Source: Actinomycetota bacterium (GTDB lineage Bacteria > Actinomycetota > Actinomycetes > S36-B12 > UBA10799). From it: a DNA stretch of 7,345 nucleotides. The translations under genes and the position numbers were made by a program. The first letter of the stretch is position 1. The number at the start of each line of letters is the position of its first letter. This document shows, piece by piece, positions 1 to 6,875 of this stretch. The notes under the pieces are model-generated. The model did not search any database. It saw only the letters and a program-made list of their open reading frames with translations, and was not told where the DNA came from. The DNA lies in the NCBI GenBank assembly GCA_030837395.1, contig JAUPKO010000416.1:1-7345 (forward strand), written 5' to 3'.

Positions 1-1
1 A

Positions 2-187
2 CCCGAGCATGTGCGGGCCCTCCCCCGCGGCACGGCGCTCCTGCTGGCCACCGGCTGCAAGGCCGCCCTGATCGACCTTGAGCCCTGGTTCTCCGGCCCG
101 GACGCCGACGCCATCCGCGCAGCTCACGCCGCCGCGCAGGCCGAACTCACCGCCCGAGCCAACCTCACCTCGGAGGCCACGCCATGA
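2..187 (+). CDS. 3' end of a possible VirD4/TraG-type conjugation coupling protein (partial)
   Basis: An open frame enters from the left edge (first full codon at 2) and ends at TGA 185-187, giving the last 61 residues of a longer protein. The visible part reads as a beta-rich segment (PEHVRALPRGTALLLATG, then KAALIDLEPWF) followed by an Ala-rich helix (about residues 37-55) and a short tail. The 'LPRG-ALLL-G...L..L.PWF' pattern resembles the extreme C-terminus of actinobacterial TraM-recognition/VirD4-like coupling ATPases, which feed DNA to a type IV secretion channel. The catalytic domains lie outside the window, so this is family resemblance only. The stop codon overlaps the start of the next gene by ATGA, so the two are probably translationally coupled. 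That the downstream gene looks like DUF4913, often found next to such coupling proteins, supports the reading. That the frame is coding is fairly sure; the identity is tentative. Confidence 0.5.
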   Translation, partial: PEHVRALPRGTALLLATGCKAALIDLEPWFSGPDADAIRAAHAAAQAELTARANLTSEATP

Positions 188-666
188 CCATGCCCCTCGA
201 CGACCGCTCCCCCGACCTCGCGCACCTGGCCCTGCGGGTCGACGAGCTCACCGCCGGTCTGTCCCAGCTCGCCGCCGACGTCGAAGACCTCTCGGCGGCC
301 CTGCTCCCCGCCGACTTCACCCTGCCGGACGACGACCCGCCGCCGTCACCTGCCGCCGGACAGCAGCTCCCCGAGCCCGCCTACCAGCGGCTGGAGGACT
401 GGGTCGAGCAGTACTTCCTGCCGACGTTCCGTCGTCCCATCGGCGGCGAGATCCGCTGGTGCGCGCAGTGGCACGACCACGCCGAGGCCGTCACCCGTCT
501 CGAAGCCCTCTGGCGCTCCTGGGAGACTCTCCGCCTCGACCCCAACCTCGGCATCGCCACCTGGCTCACCACTTACCTCGACCCGCTGATGGCAGCACTC
601 CACAACCGGTCAGGCACGTTCTCGTCCTGCACCCCGGAGCGGCATCAGCAATCCGGCCAGAGGTAA
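184..666 (+). CDS. DUF4913-family protein of mobile-element type
   Basis: A 160-residue soluble protein with no signal peptide or membrane segment. Residues about 1-40 form an acidic, heptad-like helical stretch (LALRVDELTAGLSQLAADVEDL), likely a short coiled coil. A Pro-rich linker follows at about 50-60. The conserved core is at about 62-146: YQRLEDWVEQYFLPTFRR, then GGEIRWCAQWHDHAEAVTRL, EALWRSWE and the C-terminal GTFSSCTPERH. This Trp-rich pattern matches my memory of DUF4913 proteins, whose function is unknown but which accompany conjugation genes in actinobacterial plasmids and integrative elements. The ATG at 184 is chosen because it overlaps the upstream stop (ATGA) and has GGAGG at 172-176, 7 bases away. 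The protein stops 12 residues after the Cys-Thr-Pro-Glu-Arg-His block; relatives I recall run somewhat further, so the end may be shortened. A 247-residue frame covering the same DNA is very Arg/Pro-rich and is taken as a shadow. Confidence 0.72.
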   Translation: MTMPLDDRSPDLAHLALRVDELTAGLSQLAADVEDLSAALLPADFTLPDDDPPPSPAAGQQLPEPAYQRLEDWVEQYFLPTFRRPIGGEIRWCAQWHDHAEAVTRLEALWRSWETLRLDPNLGIATWLTTYLDPLMAALHNRSGTFSSCTPERHQQSGQR

Positions 667-866
667 ATTCCTGCCATCACCTGCACGAACGGCACAGTTT
701 TCGACATCTTCGGCGTTCTTGTCGGTGGCTGCCTCTAGCGTTCCCACCATGCCGTTGCACTTCGGAAACAGGAACTCCCAACCATGACATTGGGCTGCCT
801 ATATACAAACATTGCCCATAGTCATCCGATTAGCCGACTCCTCCCAACTAGGAGGGTGCTTCCGCG
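667..866 (+). promoter_or_regulatory. Intergenic leader of the cas operon, candidate promoter region
   Basis: This is the only sizeable non-coding stretch in the window, and the sole place where a promoter for the cas operon would be expected. It is visibly richer in A and T than its flanks, most of all at 800-835. The best -10-like element is TATATA/TATACA at 800-807, but no convincing -35 box lies 16-18 bases upstream, so the promoter call is weak. Around it are a TGGGC (791-795) / GCCCA (814-818) inverted repeat centred on the AT stretch, and a direct repeat of ACATTG (787-792 and 809-814), 22 bases apart. A CCCAA/TTGGG pair (777-781, 790-794) could form a small hairpin. A GGTGG/CCACC pair (724-728, 744-748) has a long loop and no T-run, so I do not call a terminator for the upstream gene. 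No CRISPR repeat, tRNA or small gene is visible. Confidence 0.35.
840..855 (+). promoter_or_regulatory. Shine-Dalgarno of cas3, inside a possible hairpin
   Basis: AGGAGG at 850-855 is a near-perfect ribosome binding site, 11 bases before the cas3 ATG at 867, which is slightly long. CCTCC at 840-844 is its exact complement, with a 6-base loop (CAACTA), so the mRNA could fold a 5-bp GC-rich stem that hides GGAGG (851-855). A TAG at 849-851, in frame with cas3, rules out any start further upstream and fixes 867 as the earliest start. The pairing is seen in the sequence; a regulatory effect is inference. Confidence 0.45.
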
Positions 867-3479
867 ATGAAACCGAGGGGTCCTCGTCGAATCACCTTCG
901 ACGACTTCTGTCGAATGGCCGTTGACGCCCGTTCGTCGTTCCATCCCTATCCCTACCAGCAGCTTCTGGCTCAGGGCGGCCTTCCCGACCTGCTGAGGGT
1001 CCCTACCGGGACGGGAAAGACCCTCGCTGCTGTGCTGCCGTGGATGTTCCGCCGTCGGGTGCATCCTGACCCGGAGGTCAGGGAGGCGACGCCTCGGTGG
1101 CTGGTTGTGGTCCTGCCTCAGCGGTCGCTGGTCGAGCAGACGTTCACCTTCGTCACCACGTGGTTGGCGAACCTGGAGAAGAGCGACCCGTCGGGCCGGT
1201 GGGGCGAGGTCGGACACCATCTGCTGCTCGGCGGGTCGTCGACCGACGACCGGGCCTGGAAGCACCGCCCGACGGCGGACGCGGTGTTCGTCGGGACGCA
1301 GGACATGGTCTTGTCCCGGCTGCTCCTGCGCGGCTACGGGGAGTCTCGCAGCGTGTGGCCGATGTCCTTCGGCCTGCTGCATGCGAACACCCAGTTCGTG
1401 TTCGACGAGGTGCAGTTGATGGGTCCGGGGCTGCCGACGTCCTTGCAGTTGGAGGGGCTGCGGCGGGTGATCGGGACGGCGATGTCGTGCCGGACAATGT
1501 GGATGTCCGCGACGATCAAGCCGTCCGACTTCGAGCAGGTCCCGGATCTGGCGGGGTTCTGGGAGTCCGCGCGGGTGGTGGAACTGGGCGGCAGCGATCG
1601 TGAGAACCCGGATCTGAGCAGGCGTCTTGTGGCCACGAGGACCGTCTCGCGACTCGACGTCTCCGCGAAGTCGTACTGCCGGGATCTGGCGGCCGCCGTC
1701 GTCAGGGAGCATCGCCCCGGCACCCGGACGATCGTCGTGGTCAACACCGTGGATCGGGCCCTCGCCGTCCATCAGCAGGTGCAGCGCTCGGCCGGGCAGG
1801 CGCGAGTGGTGCTGTTGCATTCGCGGTTCCGTCTCCCGGAGCGGGAGGCACGGATGAACGAGGCACTGGAGGAAGTCCCCGAGGCCGGAACCATCGTGGT
1901 GTCCACGCAGGTCCTGGAGGCGGGGGTGGATGTCTCGTCCGCTCTCTTGGTGAGCGAGCTCGCACCGTGGTCGTCGATGGTTCAGCGAGCCGGCCGATGT
2001 AACCGGGCCGGTGAGGAGCCGGGGGCGAAGATGCTGTGGGTCCGGCCTCACGACAAGAGGCCTGAGCTGCCCTACACGGTGCAGCAGCTCGACCTGGCCG
2101 AGCAAGTCCTCGTGTCGCTGGACGGGCAGGGCGTCACGAACGTCCAGCTCCAGGCCGTCCAGGTCGACGAGCCCGCGCCGGTCCATCCGGTGCTTCGCCG
2201 CCGGGACCTGGTGGACCTGTTCGACACCCTGCCCGATCTGAGCGGCAATGACATGGACGTCTCCCGGTGGATCCGCGACGCCGATGACCGCACGGTGAGC
2301 GTGGCCTGGTGGGCGCTCAACGGCCAGCCCCCCGGCGAGAAGGCAAAGTCACCCTTCCGGGAGGAGCTCTGCTCCGTTCCGGTCGGCAAGCTGAAGGACC
2401 TCCTCAAGGAGCACGCCACGGCAGGTCGCCGGGCGCTCTCGCACGCGTGGGTGCGGGACCGCCCGTCCCCCACCGAGCGGCGTCGCGGCGTCTCTGACAG
2501 ACCGTGGACGACGGTCCCGGTCACCGCGATCAGACCGGGATCAATGGTCGTCCTGGACGCCGACGCCGGAGGGTACGACGTCACGACCGGATGGCACGGC
2601 AAGCCCAACGGCGCGGTTCCGGTCGTCGAACGCCCCGCCGAGACCTCACCGCCCACTCCACCGTCCCGCACCACGCCGTCCGGCACTACCCCGGATGACG
2701 CCCCTGGAGACCCCTTCGGTGGCGTGGAGGAGACCGATGAACGCGGCGGGGATCCGCTGAGCGCCTCGGAGCGACCGGTGACGCTGGCACAGCATCTGGA
2801 GGACGTCGAACGCGAGGCCACCTCCCTGCTCGACCGCTACGGCGCAACCACCGGACTGTCCGATGACCTGCGCCAGGCAGCGGTCACCGCCGCAGCCCTG
2901 CACGACATCGGCAAGGCCCACCCGGTGTTCGCCGACTCGCTGGAGAGGGCCGGAGCGCCGCACGACGGTGGCCCCTGGGCCAAGTCCGGGACAGATGCGG
3001 TGCTGCGGCATTCGCGCCCTGCCTTCCGGCACGAGCTGGTCAGCGCCCTGATGCTGCTCTCGCCCGACAGCGGGCTGCTGGATGACGTCGTGGAGCGCGA
3101 TCTGGTCGTCTACCTGGTCGCGGCCCACCACGGGAAGGTCCGGTTGGGAGTGCGCTCAGCGCCCGAGGAGCACCCCGGCTACGTGCTCGGCGTCGCGCCG
3201 GACGACGTCGCTCCTGCGCTGAAGCTTCCGGACGGCCGGATGTTGCCGTCAATGCCCCTACCCCGAGAGATCATCGGCATCGGGGAGGGATCCGACACAA
3301 CGGAGCAGGTGCCGTCGTGGACGACGCGGACATGCGCCCTTCGAGACCGCCCCGATCTGGGCGTGTTCCGGTTGGGGTTCTTGGAAGCCCTGGTGCGCAG
3401 CGCGGACTGGAAGATCAGTGAGGGCTATGGCCCTCCGCGACCAGCCACCTCCACCACAGGCGAGGGAGCTCGCGGATGA
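867..3479 (+). CDS. cas3: Cas3 helicase-nuclease, type I-G, with C-terminal HD domain
   Basis: Cas3 is the target-degrading enzyme of type I CRISPR systems: once Cascade has opened target DNA, it unwinds and cuts it. This 870-residue protein carries a superfamily 2 helicase first. Walker A is PTGTGKT (46-52), motif Ia is around LPQRSLVEQT (83-92), motif II is DEVQ (180-183) instead of DExH, motif III is MSAT (213-216), motif V is around STQVLEAGVD (346-355) and motif VI is QRAGRCNR (373-380). A Pro/Thr/Asp-rich linker (about 590-635) leads to the HD nuclease. Its likely metal-binding residues are His643, His679-Asp680 (LHDIGKAH), His722, His754-His755 and Asp847. The helicase-then-HD order is known for type I-G Cas3 and reversed relative to most other Cas3 proteins. 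All catalytic motifs look intact. It is the first gene of the operon, and its stop overlaps the csx17 start (ATGA). Of its first 60 codons, 18 end in A or T, against 9 in csb1. Start: see the Shine-Dalgarno entry. Confidence 0.95.
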   Translation: MKPRGPRRITFDDFCRMAVDARSSFHPYPYQQLLAQGGLPDLLRVPTGTGKTLAAVLPWMFRRRVHPDPEVREATPRWLVVVLPQRSLVEQTFTFVTTWLANLEKSDPSGRWGEVGHHLLLGGSSTDDRAWKHRPTADAVFVGTQDMVLSRLLLRGYGESRSVWPMSFGLLHANTQFVFDEVQLMGPGLPTSLQLEGLRRVIGTAMSCRTMWMSATIKPSDFEQVPDLAGFWESARVVELGGSDRENPDLSRRLVATRTVSRLDVSAKSYCRDLAAAVVREHRPGTRTIVVVNTVDRALAVHQQVQRSAGQARVVLLHSRFRLPEREARMNEALEEVPEAGTIVVSTQVLEAGVDVSSALLVSELAPWSSMVQRAGRCNRAGEEPGAKMLWVRPHDKRPELPYTVQQLDLAEQVLVSLDGQGVTNVQLQAVQVDEPAPVHPVLRRRDLVDLFDTLPDLSGNDMDVSRWIRDADDRTVSVAWWALNGQPPGEKAKSPFREELCSVPVGKLKDLLKEHATAGRRALSHAWVRDRPSPTERRRGVSDRPWTTVPVTAIRPGSMVVLDADAGGYDVTTGWHGKPNGAVPVVERPAETSPPTPPSRTTPSGTTPDDAPGDPFGGVEETDERGGDPLSASERPVTLAQHLEDVEREATSLLDRYGATTGLSDDLRQAAVTAAALHDIGKAHPVFADSLERAGAPHDGGPWAKSGTDAVLRHSRPAFRHELVSALMLLSPDSGLLDDVVERDLVVYLVAAHHGKVRLGVRSAPEEHPGYVLGVAPDDVAPALKLPDGRMLPSMPLPREIIGIGEGSDTTEQVPSWTTRTCALRDRPDLGVFRLGFLEALVRSADWKISEGYGPPRPATSTTGEGARG
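3460..3479 (+). promoter_or_regulatory. Coupled cas3/csx17 junction with Shine-Dalgarno in a hairpin loop
   Basis: The csx17 ATG (3476-3478) overlaps the cas3 TGA (3477-3479). The ribosome binding site GAGGGAG (3462-3468) lies 7 bases before the ATG, inside the last cas3 codons. GCGAG (3460-3464) and CTCGC (3469-3473) can pair as a 5-bp stem whose four-base loop is GGAG (3465-3468). Ribosomes finishing cas3 would melt this stem, which fits translational coupling. The overlap is certain; the role of the hairpin is inferred. Confidence 0.5.
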
Positions 3480-5863
3480 CGACCGTTCCCCCCACGACGA
3501 TCACCTCGCCACGGTTCGTTCTCCCGTTGGACGGATGCCGTCCGGTCCCGCTCGGCTCCTACCTGCAGGGGCTCGGCGTCTGGCACGCCGTCACGCGCCT
3601 GCTCGATCCCGGGGCGCTGGCGTGCTGGCGTTCGGGTCACCTGGTGCTCACCACCCGGATCACGCAGGAGGAGCTCGCCGCCGGGCTGCTGGAGCGGTTC
3701 GCTCCCCTGCCGATCGTCTCGCCGTGGAACAGCGGCTCCGGATTCGCCGGCAATGGCAAGAGCAAGGAAGCCGAACGCGCACTGGCCACCATCGAAGCCT
3801 CCGCCGATCCTCGTCTGGCGGTCCTTCGCGACACGATCATCGCGGCGAGAGCCGTGATCGCCGAGGGGCAGGCCCGCGGCTGGGGTGGCACGAAGGACCG
3901 GCTCTGGGACGACGCGGCGAAGGCCGACGTCGTGCGGCTGTGCCGCAACCTGCTCCCCGACCAGAGCCTGCCCTGGATCGACGCGACGATCTCCATCACC
4001 CAGGACGGTTCCGGGCAGCCGTCGCTGGAGTTCAACCGCCTCCTCGGCACAGGCGGCAACTTCGGGCGCCAGGACCTGCAGTCCACGTACCTCCAGCGGG
4101 CGTTGACGGTCCTCACCGACCGCAAGGCCGCACCGAACAACCCCGGCTGGTTGCGGGCCGTGCTGTTCGGCGAAGAGGGCACGCCCTACCTGCGGGAAAC
4201 CGTCGGCCAGTTCGACCCTGGACGGGCGGGCGGCATCCAGTCCTCCCCCGCCGAGAAGGCCGACTCGGACGGCTTCGCCAACCCGTGGGCGTTCCTGTTC
4301 ATGATCGAGGGGGCGTTGTTCTTCGCCGGGTCGGCGAGCCGAAGGCTCGGAGTGGGGACGGCCAACGCCTCCCTGCCGTTCGTCGTCCGGCCGAGCAACG
4401 TCGGTTACGGCTCCAGCGCGGAGGCCGAGAAGGTCATGGCGGAGGTCTGGACCCCGCAGTGGCCCCGGCCTGCGAGCCTGGCCGAGACGCGCCAGTTGTT
4501 CAGCGAGGCGAGGGTGGCCTGGAACGGCTCGATGGCGCGCTCCGGTCTGGACGTCGCTCGCGCGATCGTGTCCGGAGGCGTCGACCGGGGGATCGAGCGG
4601 TTCGAACGGCACGTCATCGCCGAGCGGCTGGGGCAGAACCCGCTCGCCGTGCACGTCGATTCCGTCGTCGTCCGGCACAGGGCCGGAGTGAGCCTGACCG
4701 GGCAGCTCGACCGGTGGGTCGAGGCCCTGCGCCGTCTCCAGTCCAGTAGTCCCGGGCTTCCGCAGGCGGCGGCCGTCGAGCTGCGAGCCCTTCGCGAGGC
4801 CCTGTACGCCTGCTCACTCCAGGACGGAAGGTCCCTGGTCCAGGTCCTGAGCCGGGCCGGGAGGCTGCATGGCCTCATCGCCCGGTCGGGTCGGTTGCGG
4901 GAGGCACTGCGGCCCCTGGTGCTGGAGCATCCCGGCGAGTGGATCGAGGCAATCTGCCACACGGTGACGCCGTGGCCCCAACTTCGGGTCGCCGTCGCCC
5001 TGGCCTCCGGATGGAGCCCGGACGGCACGGGGAACGGAACCGATCCTCCCCGGGGGTGGCACTCCCCTCTGCGGCTGCTGCTGACTCCGGTGGGGATGGC
5101 CGGCACCCGGCTCTCCTGGAGCGGTCGACCCCCGATCGTCGCAAGCAGCGATCTCCCCGCAGCCCTGGCCGACGTCCTCCGCCGACGAGCTCAGGCCCAT
5201 CTGCCGGATCCCGCCGCCCCGGTCGATGCGGGCTTCCCGCTCACCCCGGCCGTGCAGGGCCACCCGACCTGCTTCTCCCTAGCTATCCCGGCGGAACTGT
5301 CCGACGTCCAGGCGTTCCTGACAGGCGTCTCCTGGAAGGACCAGGAGTTCACCGACCTCCTCCACGCCTTCCTGCTGTTCCGGTGGAGCATCGCGGATCA
5401 GGCAGGTGGCCGGGCAGCCTTCCGCGCGGCACCGACGACCCCGGCCGGAGACGAGGTCCTCCCGGACCCGCTGCTGGCCTTGCTGATGCCGTTCCAGGGC
5501 AGAGCCTCGCTCCAGGTGCGGTGGCGTGACGAGCAGGACGCCGAGCCCGTCCTGTTGCGCCCGGACGATTCCTGGCCGTCCGAGCTGGCCGCCGGTCACC
5601 TCACCGAGGTGGCCCGCACCGCCGCGCTCCGGCTGCGCATCGCCGGTGCCCGCAGCGTCATCTCCCCGGAAACCGCCACCCGGCCCTGGTCCGAGAACGG
5701 CCGGGCGGGTGTCCTCGGACGGCGTCTGGCCGCCGCCCTGCTCGTTCCCGTCTCCGATTCCACCCGAGCCCGTTGCCTCACCCGCGTGACGGACGCCGCC
5801 CGGGTCTCCCCCCGCACACCAGCTGGCACCCGCCCGACCGACACCACCTCGACCAAGGAGTGA
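3476..5863 (+). CDS. csx17: Csx17, large (Cas8-type) subunit of the type I-G Cascade
   Basis: Csx17 (also Cas8u2/Cas8g) is the large subunit of type I-G Cascade and is thought to act like Cas8 in PAM recognition and target binding. The 795 residues are within the family's usual range. Recognisable blocks, in order: LDGCRPVPLGSYLQGLGV (18-35); PIVSPWNSGSGF (79-90), the family hallmark; a GGTKDRLWDDA region (137-147); LLGTGGNFGRQDL (189-201); NPWAFLFMIEGALFFAG (269-285); LPFVVRPSNVGYGS (300-313); and LDVARAIVSGGVDRGIERF (358-376). The C-terminal half is less conserved but keeps an RRLAAALLVPVSD block before a Pro/Thr/Arg-rich tail of about 20 residues. No enzymatic motif or membrane segment is seen. 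The start at 3476 is supported by GAGGGAG (3462-3468), the ATGA overlap with cas3, and the conserved N-terminal block beginning soon after. The gene sits between cas3 and csb1, as in the Geobacter sulfurreducens type I-G locus as I recall it. Confidence 0.93.
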   Translation: MTTVPPTTITSPRFVLPLDGCRPVPLGSYLQGLGVWHAVTRLLDPGALACWRSGHLVLTTRITQEELAAGLLERFAPLPIVSPWNSGSGFAGNGKSKEAERALATIEASADPRLAVLRDTIIAARAVIAEGQARGWGGTKDRLWDDAAKADVVRLCRNLLPDQSLPWIDATISITQDGSGQPSLEFNRLLGTGGNFGRQDLQSTYLQRALTVLTDRKAAPNNPGWLRAVLFGEEGTPYLRETVGQFDPGRAGGIQSSPAEKADSDGFANPWAFLFMIEGALFFAGSASRRLGVGTANASLPFVVRPSNVGYGSSAEAEKVMAEVWTPQWPRPASLAETRQLFSEARVAWNGSMARSGLDVARAIVSGGVDRGIERFERHVIAERLGQNPLAVHVDSVVVRHRAGVSLTGQLDRWVEALRRLQSSSPGLPQAAAVELRALREALYACSLQDGRSLVQVLSRAGRLHGLIARSGRLREALRPLVLEHPGEWIEAICHTVTPWPQLRVAVALASGWSPDGTGNGTDPPRGWHSPLRLLLTPVGMAGTRLSWSGRPPIVASSDLPAALADVLRRRAQAHLPDPAAPVDAGFPLTPAVQGHPTCFSLAIPAELSDVQAFLTGVSWKDQEFTDLLHAFLLFRWSIADQAGGRAAFRAAPTTPAGDEVLPDPLLALLMPFQGRASLQVRWRDEQDAEPVLLRPDDSWPSELAAGHLTEVARTAALRLRIAGARSVISPETATRPWSENGRAGVLGRRLAAALLVPVSDSTRARCLTRVTDAARVSPRTPAGTRPTDTTSTKE
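5855..5860 (+). promoter_or_regulatory. Ribosome binding site of csb1
   Basis: AAGGAG sits directly before the csx17 stop (5861-5863) and 10 bases before the csb1 ATG at 5871. It is the only downstream start in the operon that is not overlapped by the preceding stop: 7 bases (5864-5870) lie between the two genes. The strong site suggests csb1 can start translation with less dependence on its upstream neighbour. Confidence 0.6.
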
Positions 5864-5870
5864 CCACCCC

Positions 5871-6875
5871 ATGAGCAGCACCACGACGATCCGCCGCCAC
5901 GCCTTCGAGGTCGAGCTCGAACCGCTCCTGGGATCGACATTCCAGCCCACCGGCTTTCCCGACCTCGGAGCCGCCACCTTCGACCGTCCCGTCCCCGGCT
6001 CCCCCGGAACCACCACCCGATGCATGATCGTCGAATCCGTCCAGTCGATGGCCAACCGGCTGGAGGCCACCGGATGGGACGACGGCGCCCACACCCCTGT
6101 AGAGGCCATCACCGGCCTGCCCTACGTGGAAGTCCGGTCCCCGGCGGGCGAGTTCCTCACCTCCAGCAGGCTCGAACCACACCGGCTCTTCTCCGCCTAC
6201 GTGCGCGACGCGCAGTGGAACGGCCGACTCGGTGACCAGGTCCTCGTCGAACGGCTGGGGCTCGCACCGGACGTCCCGCTCGACTACCAGGCCATGGCCG
6301 CCGCCGTCATGGCAATGGATCCGCTATCCCTGCTCCACGGGGTCTTCTTCGCCGGGAGCAGCAAGGTGGACAAGAAACGGGGGACCTGGCACGCCCAGCC
6401 CCGCTTCACACGCGCCGTCAGCGCCGTCATCGAGGCCTCCGACGTGTACGAGGTCGCCTCCGGCGGCCGCAAGTCCGACATCGTGCGGCATTCCCTCGGA
6501 GACGGTACGGACGGCGGAGCCGCCGAAGGATACGGATCAGTTCCGTTCCACCGCATGGAGTACACCGCCGCCACGATCCAGGCATCGTTCGTCGTCGACG
6601 TCCAATTGCTCGCCTCGTACGGCCTGCCGCAGGCCGCGACCGACCTGCTGGAAACCCTCGCCCTGTGGGAGATCCGTCAGCTTCTGGACGGCGGCCTGCG
6701 CCTGCGCACCGCCTGCGACCTCGTCGTCAAGGGCGAGATCACCACCAAGACCGGCACCGCGCTGCCCTCCGCCGACGAACTCGCCACCCGGCTCCGGACC
6801 GCCATCGACCCCTCGGCCGACGTCCTCGGCGAGGGCAAGGCCATCAGCGTCGTCTGGGAGAAGGGCAAGAAGTGA
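5871..6875 (+). CDS. csb1: Csb1, Cas7-family backbone subunit of the type I-G Cascade
   Basis: Csb1 (GSU0053 family, Cas7) is the repeated subunit that coats the crRNA spacer and forms the Cascade backbone. This 334-residue protein has the family's N-terminal signature: TFQPTGFPDLGAATF (23-37), then MIVESVQSMANRLE (52-65), probably part of the RNA-binding core. Further blocks are LTSSRLEPHRLFSAYV (96-111), LLHGVFFAGSSK (154-165), QPRFTRAVSAVIEASDV (176-192), EGYGSVPFHRMEYTAATIQASF (219-240) and ALWEIRQLLDGGLRLRTACDL (264-284). The central block with Lys-rich KVDKKR (165-170) could be the thumb or loop that touches RNA or DNA, which is inference. There is no signal peptide or membrane segment, and no nuclease motif, as expected for Cas7. 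The ATG at 5871 is supported by AAGGAG 10 bases upstream and by its fit with the family N-terminus. The TGA overlaps the GTG of csb2. Identification is confident. Confidence 0.95.
   Translation: MSSTTTIRRHAFEVELEPLLGSTFQPTGFPDLGAATFDRPVPGSPGTTTRCMIVESVQSMANRLEATGWDDGAHTPVEAITGLPYVEVRSPAGEFLTSSRLEPHRLFSAYVRDAQWNGRLGDQVLVERLGLAPDVPLDYQAMAAAVMAMDPLSLLHGVFFAGSSKVDKKRGTWHAQPRFTRAVSAVIEASDVYEVASGGRKSDIVRHSLGDGTDGGAAEGYGSVPFHRMEYTAATIQASFVVDVQLLASYGLPQAATDLLETLALWEIRQLLDGGLRLRTACDLVVKGEITTKTGTALPSADELATRLRTAIDPSADVLGEGKAISVVWEKGKK

Noticed and set aside
724..748. Terminator hairpin after the DUF4913-like gene (GGTGG/CCACC)
   Set aside because: The stem is only 5 bp with a 15-base loop and no following T-run, so it is not convincing.
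78..821. 247-residue + strand frame over the left genes and the gap
   Set aside because: Composition is almost all Arg, Pro, Ala, Ser with no recognisable motif, and it overlaps the well-supported DUF4913-like gene, which has a ribosome binding site and an ATGA overlap.
667..866. CRISPR array or leader in the only intergenic gap
   Set aside because: No unit of 28-37 bases repeats here; the only repeats are 5-6 bases long. The array, if present, is outside the window.
822..2186. 454-residue antisense frame opposite the 5' half of cas3
   Set aside because: Long antisense frames are expected opposite high-GC genes with biased third positions. The product is Arg/His/Pro/Leu-rich without family features, while the opposite strand encodes clear helicase motifs.
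3425..4678. 417-residue antisense frame opposite csx17
   Set aside because: A shadow of csx17, which carries strong family motifs. No ribosome binding site or recognisable domain supports the antisense frame.
3418..4749. 443-residue + strand frame overlapping csx17
   Set aside because: Arg/Pro/Gly-rich translation typical of a wrong frame in high-GC DNA. It runs over both the cas3 end and the csx17 family blocks.
5279..6112. 277-residue antisense frame across the csx17/csb1 junction
   Set aside because: Gly/Arg-rich shadow with no motif; it lies opposite two confidently identified genes.
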